Source: Clostridia bacterium (lineage in GTDB: Bacteria > Bacillota > Clostridia > TANB77 > RGIG9151). From it: DNA of 39,641 nt. Positions 7,047 to 16,600 of this stretch are shown here, piece by piece. The notes beneath the pieces are model-generated. The model saw nothing but the letters and a program-made list of their open reading frames with translations, ran no database searches and was not told where the DNA came from. Within the stretch, counting starts at the first letter, position 1, and the number at the start of each line of letters is the position of its first letter. Where the stretch lies: assembly GCA_017934955.1 (NCBI GenBank), contig JAGBIO010000005.1, forward strand, positions 1-39,641, read 5' to 3'. Position numbers and translations under genes: made by a program.

Positions 7047-7310
7047 TTAGTTTTTCGGTTGAACAATAATTTTCAAAGCAGTTTTTTCTTCTCCGTTGAT
7101 TTGAATATCCGTAAATGCCGGAATGCAAATTAAATCAACACCCGATGGGGCAACAAAACCTCTTGCGATAGCAACCGCTTTTACAGCTTGGTTGATTGCT
7201 CCGGCTCCTACAGCTTGAAGTTCAGCAGAACCTTTTTCTCTGACAACTCCTGCAAGCGCTCCTGCAATTGAATTAGGACTAGACTTCGACGATACTTTTA
7301 AAATATCCAT
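7047..7310 (-). CDS. spoVS: Stage V sporulation protein S
   Basis: This 87-residue protein is SpoVS (Alba-like fold), which in Bacillus affects septation and spore coat and core development. The sequence is near the family consensus throughout: MDILKVSSKSSPNSIAGALA, VVREKG, AVGAGAINQAVKAVAIARG and FVAPSGVDLICIPAFTDI. Length is normal (86-87). The start follows AAGGAGG at 8-nt spacing. Together with cwlD it argues for an endospore former. It lies 102 bp downstream of ymdB in the order known from Bacillus (ymdB-spoVS), here with its own promoter-like sequence at 7352-7380. Confidence 0.97.
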   Translation of the reverse strand: MDILKVSSKSSPNSIAGALAGVVREKGSAELQAVGAGAINQAVKAVAIARGFVAPSGVDLICIPAFTDIQINGEEKTALKIIVQPKN

Positions 7311-7351
7311 AATATTACCTCCTTTAATTTTTTCATTTGTACTTCGTAATT

Positions 7352-7380
7352 ATTGTATAATAAAAAATACTGTACTTCAA
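7352..7380 (-). promoter_or_regulatory. Possible promoter of spoVS
   Basis: On the minus strand TTGAAG (7380-7375) and TACAAT (7357-7352) lie 17 bp apart in the ymdB-spoVS gap. It is sigma-A-like; no sporulation sigma consensus was recognised. Confidence 0.5.
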
Positions 7381-7411
7381 GTAATTTCATAGTTTTTTTA
7401 TCGACAAAAAA

Positions 7412-8194
7412 CTAAACGGAGAAAGGTGTGATATTTAGCCGTTTTATCGATTCTGTGCGGTTTGTCTCATTGTTAATTTCGACAAGAATCCCGTTAAAAG
7501 AAACTTCTCCGCCTGCAACCGGTTTTTTCTCGGGAATTTCTGTCGAAAAAGAGTTCATAATAACAAATTTATCCGCACCGATAACCGAATCATAAGGTCC
7601 CGTCATCCCGATATCCGTAATATAAGCCGTTCCCTTCGAAAGAATTTTTTCATCCGCCGTTTGAACATGCGTATGCGTTCCGTAAACTAAATTTACTCTT
7701 CCATCTAAATAATACCCCATCGCAATTTTTTCCGAAGTCGCTTCGGCATGAAAATCCACAATAATAATATCTACGGTATCCTTGATTTCATTTACTTTCT
7801 TATTTACTTCCACAAAAGGATTACTTACCGGCTCCATGTAAACTCTGCCCACCGCATTAATAACCGCAATTTTCTTCTCCTGAAACGAGATAATTCTGCA
7901 ACCCGAACCCGCAGTATTCGGAAGATAATTAATCGGACGAACGATACGGTTGTCGTCGATGATCTTCAAAATATCCTTTTTTCTCCAAGTATGATTTCCC
8001 AAGGTAATCACATTTACACCCGCATCAAAAAGCTCATTAGCAGCTTTCGGCTCCATTCCGAGTCCTGCCGACGAATTTTCTCCGTTCGCAATAATAAAAT
8101 CAATTTGATATTTTTCCCGAATCTCTTTTAAATGTTCCTTTAAATAATTTCTTCCCGGTGACCCGATAATATCACCGATGGCAAGTATTCTCAT
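7412..8194 (-). CDS. ymdB: YmdB-family metallophosphoesterase (2',3'-cyclic nucleotide phosphodiesterase)
   Basis: This 260-residue protein belongs to the YmdB/TIGR00282 phosphoesterases, di-iron enzymes that hydrolyse cyclic nucleotides and in Bacillus influence biofilm and motility choice. Metal-binding motifs appear in order: GDIIGSPGR near the N-terminus, ANGENSSAG, LGNHTW, VDFHAEATSEK and YGTHTHVQTADE. Length is standard. The start ATG at 8194 follows AGGAGGG. It is the first gene of a ymdB-spoVS unit with a good promoter at 8312-8340 and a roughly 110-nt leader. The biological role here is inferred from the family only. Confidence 0.93.
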   Translation of the reverse strand: MRILAIGDIIGSPGRNYLKEHLKEIREKYQIDFIIANGENSSAGLGMEPKAANELFDAGVNVITLGNHTWRKKDILKIIDDNRIVRPINYLPNTAGSGCRIISFQEKKIAVINAVGRVYMEPVSNPFVEVNKKVNEIKDTVDIIIVDFHAEATSEKIAMGYYLDGRVNLVYGTHTHVQTADEKILSKGTAYITDIGMTGPYDSVIGADKFVIMNSFSTEIPEKKPVAGGEVSFNGILVEINNETNRTESIKRLNITPFSV

Positions 8195-8311
8195 TTTTTC
8201 CCTCCTAGATAATAATGAAGATATTTCCTCTTAGATAAAAAGAAAAATCTATTAAACATCATATATATATTGCCGATATATCAATAGAATCATACTATCC
8301 GCAATGTATTA

Positions 8312-8340
8312 ATTATACAGGATAAAGTGGCGAAATGCAA
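8312..8340 (-). promoter_or_regulatory. Promoter of ymdB-spoVS
   Basis: On the minus strand TTGCAT (8340-8335) and TATAAT (8317-8312) are separated by 17 bp, giving a start near 8305. Confidence 0.65.
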
Positions 8341-8357
8341 ATAAATTGCGAAAAGTA

Positions 8358-8521
8358 GTTACAATTCAGACTCAAATTTATAGAGAAGGCACAAACAATG
8401 TAGGGACAGCATTCATGCTGTCCACAGAAAAGGCAGAAAAGTAGGACAGCATAAATGCTGTCCCTACAATAGACTGAGGAAAATTTAAGGTAGATATATA
8501 AATTTAAGTCTGACCAGTAAC
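8358..8521. mobile_element. Second MITE copy with imperfect target duplication
   Basis: The ends GTTACAATTCAGACT (8358-8372) and AAGTCTGACCAGTAAC (8506-8521) are inverted repeats, extending inward through AAATTTATA on both sides (about 26 bp, imperfect). Flanking octamers GAAAAGTA (8350-8357) and CAATAGTA (8522-8529) agree at 6 of 8 positions, consistent with an old 8-bp duplication. The centre holds two GGACAGCAT-class palindromes (8404-8423, 8444-8463). No ORF. Confidence 0.75.
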
Positions 8522-8550
8522 CAATAGTATGAAAAAAATGACAAAAAGTG

Positions 8551-8579
8551 TTTACATAAATCGAATTTTGTGATAAAAT
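8551..8579 (+). promoter_or_regulatory. Promoter of the 8601-10315 gene pair
   Basis: TTTACA (8551-8556) and TAAAAT (8574-8579) are separated by 17 bp, with a TG extended -10. It lies 22 bp beyond the MITE right end and just before the ribosome binding site AGGAGG (8588-8593). Confidence 0.65.
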
Positions 8580-8600
8580 ATTGAATTAGGAGGAATGAAA

Positions 8601-8723
8601 ATGGAAAGCACAATTGAGTTTTTAACCCCGGAAGAAAAAGCGGCATTAAGTTTTAATGACTTAGCAAAGTATTTAGAAATATTAAATTTAATTAAAACAG
8701 AGTTGGATAGTATCCAAGAATAA
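8601..8723 (+). CDS. Small acidic protein of unknown function (40 aa)
   Basis: This 40-codon ORF begins at the ATG 7 nt after AGGAGG. An ATG at 8595 is too close to the ribosome binding site. The peptide begins MESTIEFLTPEEKAAL and continues as a likely amphipathic helical pair (DLAKYLEILNLIKTELDSIQE), with no membrane segment or cysteine. It is 14 bp upstream of the 525-residue coiled-coil gene and shares its promoter, so the products may act together. I do not recognise a family. Confidence 0.7.
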   Translation: MESTIEFLTPEEKAALSFNDLAKYLEILNLIKTELDSIQE

Positions 8724-8737
8724 GAGGAGGATATAGA

Positions 8738-10315
8738 ATGGCTGAACTGAATTTGTCCGAAGATTTGAAGTTTCGATTGGGAGAAGAAACCGTATCAAAA
8801 TTAACAGCATTAAAAGAATTGGGTGGAAAAGTAACGGATTTGTTTGCAGAATCAAAAGATATTCCCAATCAGATGTTGATTTCAATTTCACGAAAAAGCA
8901 GAAAATTAAATCAATTTTTATTGCGAGTAAATGAGATTGACGGTAAAACTGTTAATAACGATGGCGAAGCAAATAACAAAAAAGTTTCCGAAATGAGAGA
9001 AGCAATGAAACAGTGGCTTGGTGGAGATATCGATAAATTTTCTAAAGATTTGGAAAGTGAGATAAAATCGGTAAAAGTAGCGATGGATGAAAAAGCAAAA
9101 GCAATTGCGACACAATTAAATGAAGAAACGCAAGAAGTTGCAGAAAGTGCAGATCATCGAATTGCAGAGGATATCGACCTTGTAAAGCAACAAAAACAAG
9201 AATTATTTGAAGCACGTGCGAAATTGATGCAAAAAATCAAAGAAGTAGACGAAAGATACAATAAAGCCTTGGTACAATACGACCAAAAAAGGAACTTTTT
9301 TGCAAACTTCCGAGAAGCACGCAGTAAGGTAGATGAAAAAACCGGAAAGAAACAGGGAATTTTTGCTTCCATTAAGGCAGCTTTTACTTCAACGAAAGAT
9401 AGCAAAGCAGAAGAGGTAGATCGTCAAAGAAGAGACGAACTGGATCAAATTACCGATGAACGCACTAAAATTGAAAATGAAATTGCGGCTTGCGATGCCA
9501 AAATCGTTGCGCTAAGTGATCAAAGAAAAAATGTAAAGCAGGAGATATTAAAAGAACATTCTATCATAGCAGATGCGTTAAAAGCTCACTTAGACGCGGC
9601 TAAAAATTATAAAGGTCAATATAACGAGCATCAAGTTACCTTAAATGAACGAGAAGCGAAATATATGGAACTTCTTTCGCAGGAACACTTAGATGGGAAG
9701 AGCGAAGAGTTAACCGCACAGATTGAATCAGCAGAAGCAGAAATTATGCAGTTAAGAAATCAAATGCTTCAGGCTCAAATTGGAGTAACTGCTGAAGAAA
9801 GAAGTGGCAACCCAACGGTAGAAAATATATTAGGAGAAGCAGATAAGAAAATTGCCGAATTGGACGAAAAAGCAGGAAAAATGGAAAGCTATAGCGAGAA
9901 AATGAAAATCCAAAAAGAAATTTATGGTTTAGAAGAACAACAAAGAGATATCATGGATCCGATTGTCGCAGATGAATATGAACAGTTATACGGGAAGCCG
10001 GAGGAGGAAGAGGCAGAAGTAGAAAAAGAACCGGAAACTCAACCGGAAGAAGAGAAGAAAGAAAACAAAAACGTACCGGGTTATAAAGAATTAAATGCAA
10101 GATATAAAAACGATAGAGAAGGTATGTTGTATGTCGTAAATCTAAAAATCGATGAATTAAAAGAAAAAATGCACAACAATCCTTCTTTAGAAGAAAGAAA
10201 AGAAATTATGGCGGAATTAGATAAGCTATATGAAAAACAAAAAGAATATGAAAGACCGCTTACCAGAAGAGAAGCCTATAGAAAAGCAAAAGAACATTAT
10301 GATATGGATAGATAA
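8738..10315 (+). CDS. Large coiled-coil protein of unknown function (525 aa)
   Basis: This soluble, very charged protein is almost wholly helical. Coiled-coil-like stretches cover roughly residues 100-190, 225-360 and 365-415. An acidic linker (EEEEAEVEKEPETQPEEEKKE, about 428-448) precedes a C-terminal helical segment (about 455-525) ending in a basic KAKEHYDMDR. There is no signal peptide, membrane helix, Walker motif or catalytic signature. The start follows GAGGAGG at 8-nt spacing, and the gene ends at a strong terminator (10317-10350). It forms a two-gene unit with the 40-residue ORF. The N-terminal 70 residues (LKFRLGEETVSKLTALKELGGKVTDLF) are the least repetitive and best for homology searching. 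No function is assigned. Confidence 0.85.
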   Translation: MAELNLSEDLKFRLGEETVSKLTALKELGGKVTDLFAESKDIPNQMLISISRKSRKLNQFLLRVNEIDGKTVNNDGEANNKKVSEMREAMKQWLGGDIDKFSKDLESEIKSVKVAMDEKAKAIATQLNEETQEVAESADHRIAEDIDLVKQQKQELFEARAKLMQKIKEVDERYNKALVQYDQKRNFFANFREARSKVDEKTGKKQGIFASIKAAFTSTKDSKAEEVDRQRRDELDQITDERTKIENEIAACDAKIVALSDQRKNVKQEILKEHSIIADALKAHLDAAKNYKGQYNEHQVTLNEREAKYMELLSQEHLDGKSEELTAQIESAEAEIMQLRNQMLQAQIGVTAEERSGNPTVENILGEADKKIAELDEKAGKMESYSEKMKIQKEIYGLEEQQRDIMDPIVADEYEQLYGKPEEEEAEVEKEPETQPEEEKKENKNVPGYKELNARYKNDREGMLYVVNLKIDELKEKMHNNPSLEERKEIMAELDKLYEKQKEYERPLTRREAYRKAKEHYDMDR

Positions 10316-10316
10316 G

Positions 10317-10350
10317 AAAAACACACCTTCAAAACGAGGGTGTGTTTTTT
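10317..10350. terminator. Bidirectional terminator between coiled-coil and fic genes
   Basis: ACACACC (10321-10327) pairs with GGTGTGT (10339-10345), with A residues before and T residues after. The fic stop codon lies at its edge (10349-10351). Confidence 0.85.
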
Positions 10351-11320
10351 ACAAAGTTTTCCATTTACCTTTCTTAGTAGAACCGACTCTTACAAGTCTT
10401 TTTTGTTCTTTTAAAATTTTTATATTGTAAGAAACTCCATCACGTGTAATTCCAAGCTTTTGCGCTATTTCCGCTTGAGTAATATCGGGGTTTTCTTTTA
10501 TTAACGAAAGAATTTTTTCTTGTGTAGTTTCTTGTGTAGTTTCTTGTGTAGTACTTTGCGCAATGATTATATGATTCATAGTCTCATAAATCATCTTTAG
10601 CATAAATTCGATAAATTCATTAGAAAAACCGGCTTTATTGGAATGATCGATTGCTTTATAGTACTCGTCTTGATACTTTTTTATTAAACTTTCGATAGGG
10701 ACATACTCAAAAAAATTTCTCCATTTCGAGAGGATTGCCGACTGCCAGAGTCGTGCCATTCTTCCATTTCCATCCGAAAAAGGATGAATAAATAAAAGTT
10801 CATAATGAAATACAGAAGATAGTATTAACGGATGTACATTCTCTTTTGCTTCATTCATCCAATTAAACAATCTTTCCATTAATTCCGGAACCATCTTATC
10901 AGGAGGAGCCATAAATATACATTTATCACCGTCATAAACACCTTCGCCATGATTTCTGAATTTTCCGTTTCTTTCAACGGTTAAAAAGGTCATTATTCCA
11001 TGAATCTTTTTCAAATCTTCTAAAGAATAAGGATTAATTTCCGGCATTTTATTATAAGCTTCATAGGCATTTTTAACTTCTTGAATATCTGTTTTGTCTC
11101 CAATTACAATATGTCCGTCAATTACATCCTTAACTTGCTTTTCTGAAAGTTTATTATTTTCAATTGCCAACGAAGAATGAATGGAATTAATTCTATTTTG
11201 TTTTCTTAACTCCGGCATTTTATTTAAATTTATATAACTATTTATTTCTCCTACTTTTTCCATTATTTTCGAAATATAATCCAACATTTTATTTGTTATA
11301 TGATAGGGTGGATAATTCAT
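10349..11320 (-). CDS. Fic family protein with C-terminal winged helix
   Basis: This 323-residue protein is likely an AMP- or other NMP-transferase. The catalytic Fic motif HPFSDGNGRMARLW is intact (His, Asp, Asn, Arg present). The N-terminal helix carries the inhibitory motif SSLAIENN, of the [S/T]xxxE[G/N] type typical of class II self-inhibited Fic proteins. A Fic_N-like region (about residues 1-100) precedes the core (about 105-235). A Thr/Gln/Glu linker follows, made by a 12-bp tandem repeat (TTQETTQETTQE). The protein ends in a winged helix-turn-helix (DITQAEIAQKLGITRDGVSYNIKIL). The ribosome binding site is AAGGAGG. It lies about 100 bp beyond the last gene of the secretion operon, same strand. 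Target unknown. Confidence 0.92.
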   Translation of the reverse strand: MNYPPYHITNKMLDYISKIMEKVGEINSYINLNKMPELRKQNRINSIHSSLAIENNKLSEKQVKDVIDGHIVIGDKTDIQEVKNAYEAYNKMPEINPYSLEDLKKIHGIMTFLTVERNGKFRNHGEGVYDGDKCIFMAPPDKMVPELMERLFNWMNEAKENVHPLILSSVFHYELLFIHPFSDGNGRMARLWQSAILSKWRNFFEYVPIESLIKKYQDEYYKAIDHSNKAGFSNEFIEFMLKMIYETMNHIIIAQSTTQETTQETTQEKILSLIKENPDITQAEIAQKLGITRDGVSYNIKILKEQKRLVRVGSTKKGKWKTL

Positions 11321-11348
11321 ATATTTTTACCTCCTTGTCATTGTAATG

Positions 11349-11437
11349 GACGGCATCCTCGACGTTCCGATCAAATCTCGATAAATTGTTGCAATTGTAG
11401 AGGACGGCGTCCTCTACGTCCCGATCAAATCTCGATA
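11349..11437. repeat. Two GACG-class palindromes with a duplicated gene end
   Basis: Palindromes at about 11349-11368 and 11402-11421 are each followed by the same 17 bp, CCGATCAAATCTCGATA (11367-11383 and 11421-11437). The second 17-mer is the 3' end of the 293-residue CDS, including its stop codon. So palindrome plus host gene end have been duplicated in tandem with a 54-bp period. Confidence 0.8.
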
Positions 11438-12306
11438 CAATACTCAACCGGAAGCGAAAACGAATACGATTTTTCTCCGATTTTAACCGGAAAAACAATA
11501 TCTTTCGGTAGGGCAGAAGTAAGCGACTGACCGGTATATACCGTAAATTGAATTTTCGCAGTATCTTTCGCCGGAATCATTACCGAACCTTTATAATATT
11601 TCGGCTTTATACCGGTAACCGTGTAAATTTGTTTCGCCGGAATCATGACATTTTCCTCCGATAAATTCTCAAGCGTAATCATAAAGGAAGAAGAAGAACG
11701 AGTCAACATACTTTTCGTTAAAGTAATTTTAAATAAATCATTTCCAACAGTCTTGTTTGGCTCTTTATTTCCGATAAATCCCGCCAAAGAGAAAGTAAAA
11801 TCACCGTCATCCATCTTGCGGATACAGAAGTAGTCGTATTTTACGGCACTACCGTTTGCTTGCGTAACATCTTCGGAATATTGCAGGAAGGACACGTTCA
11901 CGATATAAGTATCGCCATATTTTTCATATTTGGTATATTTCGGAGAATACTCTTCCGATGCATATTGTGCCATATATTTTTCAAAATCTTCAAAAGAAGA
12001 ATGGAAAATCTCTTCCTTAAAATCAGGTGACAATAACTGATATAAACCGTCAAAATCTTTATTATTCATAAGTTCAAAAATTTTCGAAATACTTTGTCTC
12101 AAAAAGGCATCACTTTCATTCTTCGGTGCAAGATTAATCGATTTAACCGCCTCTTCCAAAGCAGACAGCGGCGCATCCTGAAGATTTTGTTTGGAAAGTG
12201 CCTCAAGTGACTCTAATAAATCCATAAAAACAATCGTAAAAATAACCAATCCGATAATAATAATCAAAAGAAGGAGCTTTTTGTCCTCATCCCGCAATTT
12301 TATCAT
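11425..12306 (-). CDS. Membrane-anchored protein of the T4SS-like operon (293 aa)
   Basis: A single N-terminal transmembrane helix (KLLLLIIIIGLVIFTIVF) is followed by an extracytoplasmic part. Residues about 70-155 (FELMNNKDFDGLYQLLSPDF..., ending in a GDTYIVNVSFLQYS strand) look like an NTF2-type alpha/beta domain, as found in VirB8/TcpC proteins. A beta-rich C-terminal domain (about 190-290) follows. The VirB8-like role is inference from topology and operon position only. The start overlaps the preceding stop in an ATGA, with GGGGAGGTG upstream, so the two genes are translationally coupled. It is the last gene of the operon. Confidence 0.8.
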   Translation of the reverse strand: MIKLRDEDKKLLLLIIIIGLVIFTIVFMDLLESLEALSKQNLQDAPLSALEEAVKSINLAPKNESDAFLRQSISKIFELMNNKDFDGLYQLLSPDFKEEIFHSSFEDFEKYMAQYASEEYSPKYTKYEKYGDTYIVNVSFLQYSEDVTQANGSAVKYDYFCIRKMDDGDFTFSLAGFIGNKEPNKTVGNDLFKITLTKSMLTRSSSSFMITLENLSEENVMIPAKQIYTVTGIKPKYYKGSVMIPAKDTAKIQFTVYTGQSLTSALPKDIVFPVKIGEKSYSFSLPVEYCIEI

Positions 12307-13004
12307 TCCGTCACCTCCCCGTAGGAACCGATGATTTGAACCTCCGGAGAGTTTTGATTCGGAGAAGAACTCTCTAAACGGGCTGTAACTCCCAACTGCA
12401 TCTTTTTCTTATCCTCCGTCTCAATCACAATATTAAACAACGAAGAATTATCAAAAGAATTAAAAAGGACAGAATCCGAAACAACGGAACAACCGACAAT
12501 ATTTTCGGATTTCATAGACGAAAGCGAAAATGCCAAAAGCTGAAAATCGAAAATATCGGTAATGCCGAAGTTTTTATCCAAATAAAGCGTATTTGCCGAA
12601 AAGAAAGAATCTAATTCTTTATCGGATAACCCCGCAATTCGACTATGTAATTTCGGTAATTCCGTAAAAACCGCTTTCTCAATCTTTCTTTTCGCCGTAT
12701 GGTAACTCTGATTGGTAGGGAAGAAGTCTAATAATTCATAAGCCTTTTCAAGTTTCTTTGTCGTTGTTTTCTTTAATGGAGGAGTCTTCAAAAAAGACTC
12801 ATTTACCGCTAAAACAGACGGAAGTAGCGAAGTATTTTCATTCACCGATTTAAATTTTACAGAATCAAATTCTTGCTGCGAAGCTTGTTGCTGGTAGGAA
12901 AAAACGGTAAACAGATTTTTCCCGAAAGTAAGCAATTGTTGAAATCCCACTACACCCAAGATAATCGCAGAAACAATCACAACACCGATAATCAATTTTC
13001 TCAT
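12303..13004 (-). CDS. Membrane-anchored protein of the T4SS-like operon (233 aa)
   Basis: The protein has an N-terminal transmembrane helix (KLIIGVVIVSAIILGVVGF) and an extracytoplasmic remainder with a helical middle (about residues 70-150) and a strand-rich end (GCSVVSDSVLFNSFDNSSLFNIVIE). I do not recognise a family. It overlaps both neighbours by 4 bp (ATGA at each end), so it is tightly coupled in translation with the 148- and 293-residue proteins. The three may form an envelope-spanning part of the apparatus; this is inferred from context only. Confidence 0.78.
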   Translation of the reverse strand: MRKLIIGVVIVSAIILGVVGFQQLLTFGKNLFTVFSYQQQASQQEFDSVKFKSVNENTSLLPSVLAVNESFLKTPPLKKTTTKKLEKAYELLDFFPTNQSYHTAKRKIEKAVFTELPKLHSRIAGLSDKELDSFFSANTLYLDKNFGITDIFDFQLLAFSLSSMKSENIVGCSVVSDSVLFNSFDNSSLFNIVIETEDKKKMQLGVTARLESSSPNQNSPEVQIIGSYGEVTE

Positions 13005-13447
13005 GATAAACTCTCCTCATTGGTAATGATAAAAGCAGAAGAAGCTGCTTCTAAAGCCAAATAGAAATCAACCGAAGACTTTTGAAACGTTTCCTCTTTT
13101 TTCTCATAAACGATTACATTTCCCTTCGTATCAAAGGCAGAAAGGGTAATATAATTCCCCTTTCCTGCTTTATCGAAAATACCGTCTTCCACATATAAAA
13201 TCACCGGAGTTCCGCTCTCTAACGAAGAAATAATTCGGTTCACATTTTCCGTATAAATTTCACTACTCAACAAATCAATATCTTTCGAAGATAAAGGAAT
13301 CCACTCACTATGCGCTAAAATATCCTCAGTACTAACCGATTGAGCGGTAGGCGTCGGTTGCAGTTTTCCCGCGTAATAAACGCAAAGTAAAACAATAAGC
13401 AACAAGAAGGAAAGAATAGAAGTAATTAAAATCAAATATTTTCTCAT
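13001..13447 (-). CDS. Small membrane-anchored protein of the T4SS-like operon (148 aa)
   Basis: A transmembrane helix (LILITSILSFLLLIVLLCVYYAG) leads to a short extracytoplasmic domain of about 115 residues with a strand pattern (TPVILYVEDGIFDK, NYITLSAFDTKGNVIVYEK). No known motif was seen. The ribosome binding site TGGAGGTT lies 7 nt before the ATG. It follows the M23 gene after a 166-bp gap filled with three palindromes. Function unknown. Confidence 0.75.
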   Translation of the reverse strand: MRKYLILITSILSFLLLIVLLCVYYAGKLQPTPTAQSVSTEDILAHSEWIPLSSKDIDLLSSEIYTENVNRIISSLESGTPVILYVEDGIFDKAGKGNYITLSAFDTKGNVIVYEKKEETFQKSSVDFYLALEAASSAFIITNEESLS

Positions 13448-13476
13448 TTGTAACCTCCAATAAAAACTTATTATTC

Positions 13477-13592
13477 GTGACGTCGAGGACGCCGTCCCCT
13501 ACAATATTTGTGCCGTCATTATTCGGGATGTCGAGGACGCCGTCCCCTACGATATTTGTGCCGTCATTGTAGGGACACAATTTATTGTGTCC
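13477..13592. repeat. Three palindromes within the T4SS-like operon
   Basis: GACG-class units at 13477-13499 and 13525-13547 and a CACAAT-class unit at 13573-13592 are joined by the repeated spacer TACAATATTTGTGCCGTCATT (one base varies). Two different palindrome cores thus share one spacer in tandem. Confidence 0.82.
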
Positions 13593-13613
13593 TAATTTAT
13601 GCCTGTTGCTCTC

Positions 13614-16600
13614 TTAATTATCTTTCGATGTTGTTCTCGAAGCCGCTAATGTCCCGTTAATATAGGAAATCGGATTCACTTTGGTCCCGCTCGGATCACT
13701 AACCTCCAAATGAAGGTGAGGACCGGTACTGTTGCCGGAATTTCCGCTCTCCATAATTTGTTGGCCTACACTTACAGAAGATCCTACGCCGACATTAAAG
13801 GTACCGTTACCATGCGCATAAGTAGAGGTATAACCGTCCGGATGACGTATTTTTACATAATTTCCCCAACCGGTGTCAGAGGGAACTACTTCTATAACCG
13901 TACCGTCTTTAATTGCCAATACCGGAGTCCCCTCCTTCGCACTAAAGTCTACGCCGGAATGTTCTTTATGCGTAAGACCGAATTTTTGTACCGTTTCATC
14001 CGAATACTTCTGCCCAAATCCAATCGTAATAGACGTTTTTGCAAGAAGAGGGAAGGATGCTTCCGTTTCATGTGGCAACATCTGTGTAACCAAGAAGAAG
14101 GTGCTGACATCTGCTTCGGTACTTAGTTTAATACCGGTACTACTCTCAAAGAAATTAAAGAAACTTTCTGTATCGGTAATATTATAACGTTTATACAGAT
14201 TTTCCTCCAATCTTGTCGGTATAATATCGGTACAAACTAGGGAATAATCTCCTTCCTCGCCGTCCCAAGGCTCGTCTCCGTTTGGATCGGCAGTAGAAGG
14301 ATTATCCGGATTAATACTCGTCTTAGGAACAAGGCTGTTGTAGAAGAGATAAGAAGCTGACCATGTTTTAATTGTTTCGAAGAAGTAATAAACTTTTCCG
14401 TTATAAGTCATACGAGGTGCGTTACTCTGGTTTAATGTATTCATAGAGGCAACCGCAATATCATAAGCAAAAGCCGGGGTTGCCGTCGTATTGGATAACG
14501 CCATATAAGATTCTACATCCGGAATCAATAAGAATTGATCGAAAAATTCACCATCATTTTTCGCAAAAAAACTGTAATTTTCCGCTGCTTTTCCGGATAG
14601 CGGATCAAATTTCAATTTATTTAAAAATTCTGTTTTTTGATCATAGAAGTCACGAATGGTCATCATATAGGTCATTACTTCTACACGTGTAATTGCTTCC
14701 TGTAATCTTCTGAATTCCTTCGCGAGAGCTAAATTTCCTTCATTTTTCGTATAGTTTAAAATCGCTTCTACCGTGTAGGTATCATATTCTGCATCCCCGC
14801 TTGTAGACGAGGTTTCAATCAACAGTTCTCGTAACGATACATCAATCGTTGTTCCGAGAAGCGGGTGATAAACATTAAATCGAGAGTCTAAACAGTTGGT
14901 AAGCATGTCCCAAAATTCATCCGGTACCTGACTGTTATAGAAGTGATTGCGTAGGGTAGGAAAGTCCTTCTCTAAAATATTTTGAAATAACGGCATATGA
15001 AGAGAAGAAATACCGGTATCATGACGAGGTTCCTTAATCATAGCAACCGTATAGTTACTGATTAAAACTTCGTAAGCTGTGGAAAATTGTCCTTGCGGGG
15101 CAAGATCATAATCGGTATAAAGGTCTGAAAAAGAAGTTCCACCGCTAATAGATTCAAGAACTTGAAAGCCTTCTTCATCATATAAAATGTTTCCGTTTTC
15201 GTCATAAACAATTTTCATAAAGCCGTATTCATCGTCTTTTAAGCGCTCTTCCAATAAATCGTAAATAGTGTAACCATTCTTGGTTTGATCAAAAAGCATT
15301 TCTTCGGTAATGGCATTTTCTAAATTTGCCTTATCAATATCATCAGAATTTGCTTGCAATCCAAAAATCCATCCCCAAATTGAGGAGAATAGGGATACAA
15401 ACAGAAAAAATGGCATAACCAATAAAAGAACAGAAGAGCAACAAGAACAAACAGAACAATAACCACAAGTTTGCTTTACTTTCTTTCCGATTTCCGTTTT
15501 TCCAATAAATTGATCGGCTACATTAATTGCTGCTGCAATTGGAGCTCCGGCACCACTCGCTTTTAATGCTGCATTGGCACCTTTTAATGCCAGATCACCG
15601 ACTGCCTCTGCTTTATCATCGTTAGAACCGTTTAACATATTGTTGACGTTTTTTGCCGTATTAAGTGCCGGTGCTACTTTATCCATTGCTTTATTTTTGA
15701 CATCTAACGCGTTTAACGCTTTATCCTGCAATTTTTGAGGAATTCTTTTTTTCGCTTGTTCTTTTGCATAATCTTTTAGAGCATCCGCCTTTTTCTTCAT
15801 TCCGCGCACGTTATCTAACGGCGAATCGGATTTTGGCGTATCAGGAACTTTATCGTTAGGTGATTTTTTTTTCATGTCACGCGCTTTATCAATCATATCA
15901 GAAGGCTTCTCATTTGGCTGTTTTGCGGTATTTTCATCTTTTGACTTGGGATCTTTTGGTGACTTGTCCGTATCGGAAGTTTTTCCATTTGGTTGTTTCG
16001 TAGAAATTCCGTCTTTTGCTTCAGACTCCTTTGGTGAATTATCTTCTTCAGAAGATTGTTTCTTCGGTTGTTGAAAAGAATTCATTTCATCCGGAGTGGA
16101 ACCTTGCGATTTTTCCCCGGTTGGAGTCATATTTGTTTCTGGCATAGTTGTTTGCTCATTTTCTTGATGTTCGGAAGTTTGAGGAGAATCGTTTTCTTGA
16201 GAAGGAATCGCTTCTTGAGATGGAACGGCTCCAGTAGTAGTATTCGGAAGAGGAGTGGTTGTATGGGAAGGTTGGGAGATTTGCGCGAAAGTTTGAGGTG
16301 GTATGGTAGCGGTAACCGACGTCGGAGTTGTTTCGTTAGATGGTATTATTTCCGTTTGAGAAGGAGAAGAAAGAGAAGATGGGGAGGATGATTCTGTTGT
16401 GATATCAGGGTTAAGGTGCGTATCGCTTTGAACGGTAGAAGTTGAGGTATGGTGTAAGGATTCTTCCGGAATATTTGGTATTTCCGGTGTCGGAAGTTGG
16501 GAAAGATCCGGTAGGAATTCGTTTTTTGTTTCAAATTCTTCTTCAATACTTTCCAATTTTGGTGTAGAAGTAGGCGCTTTTACGGTTATGACCGGATTCG

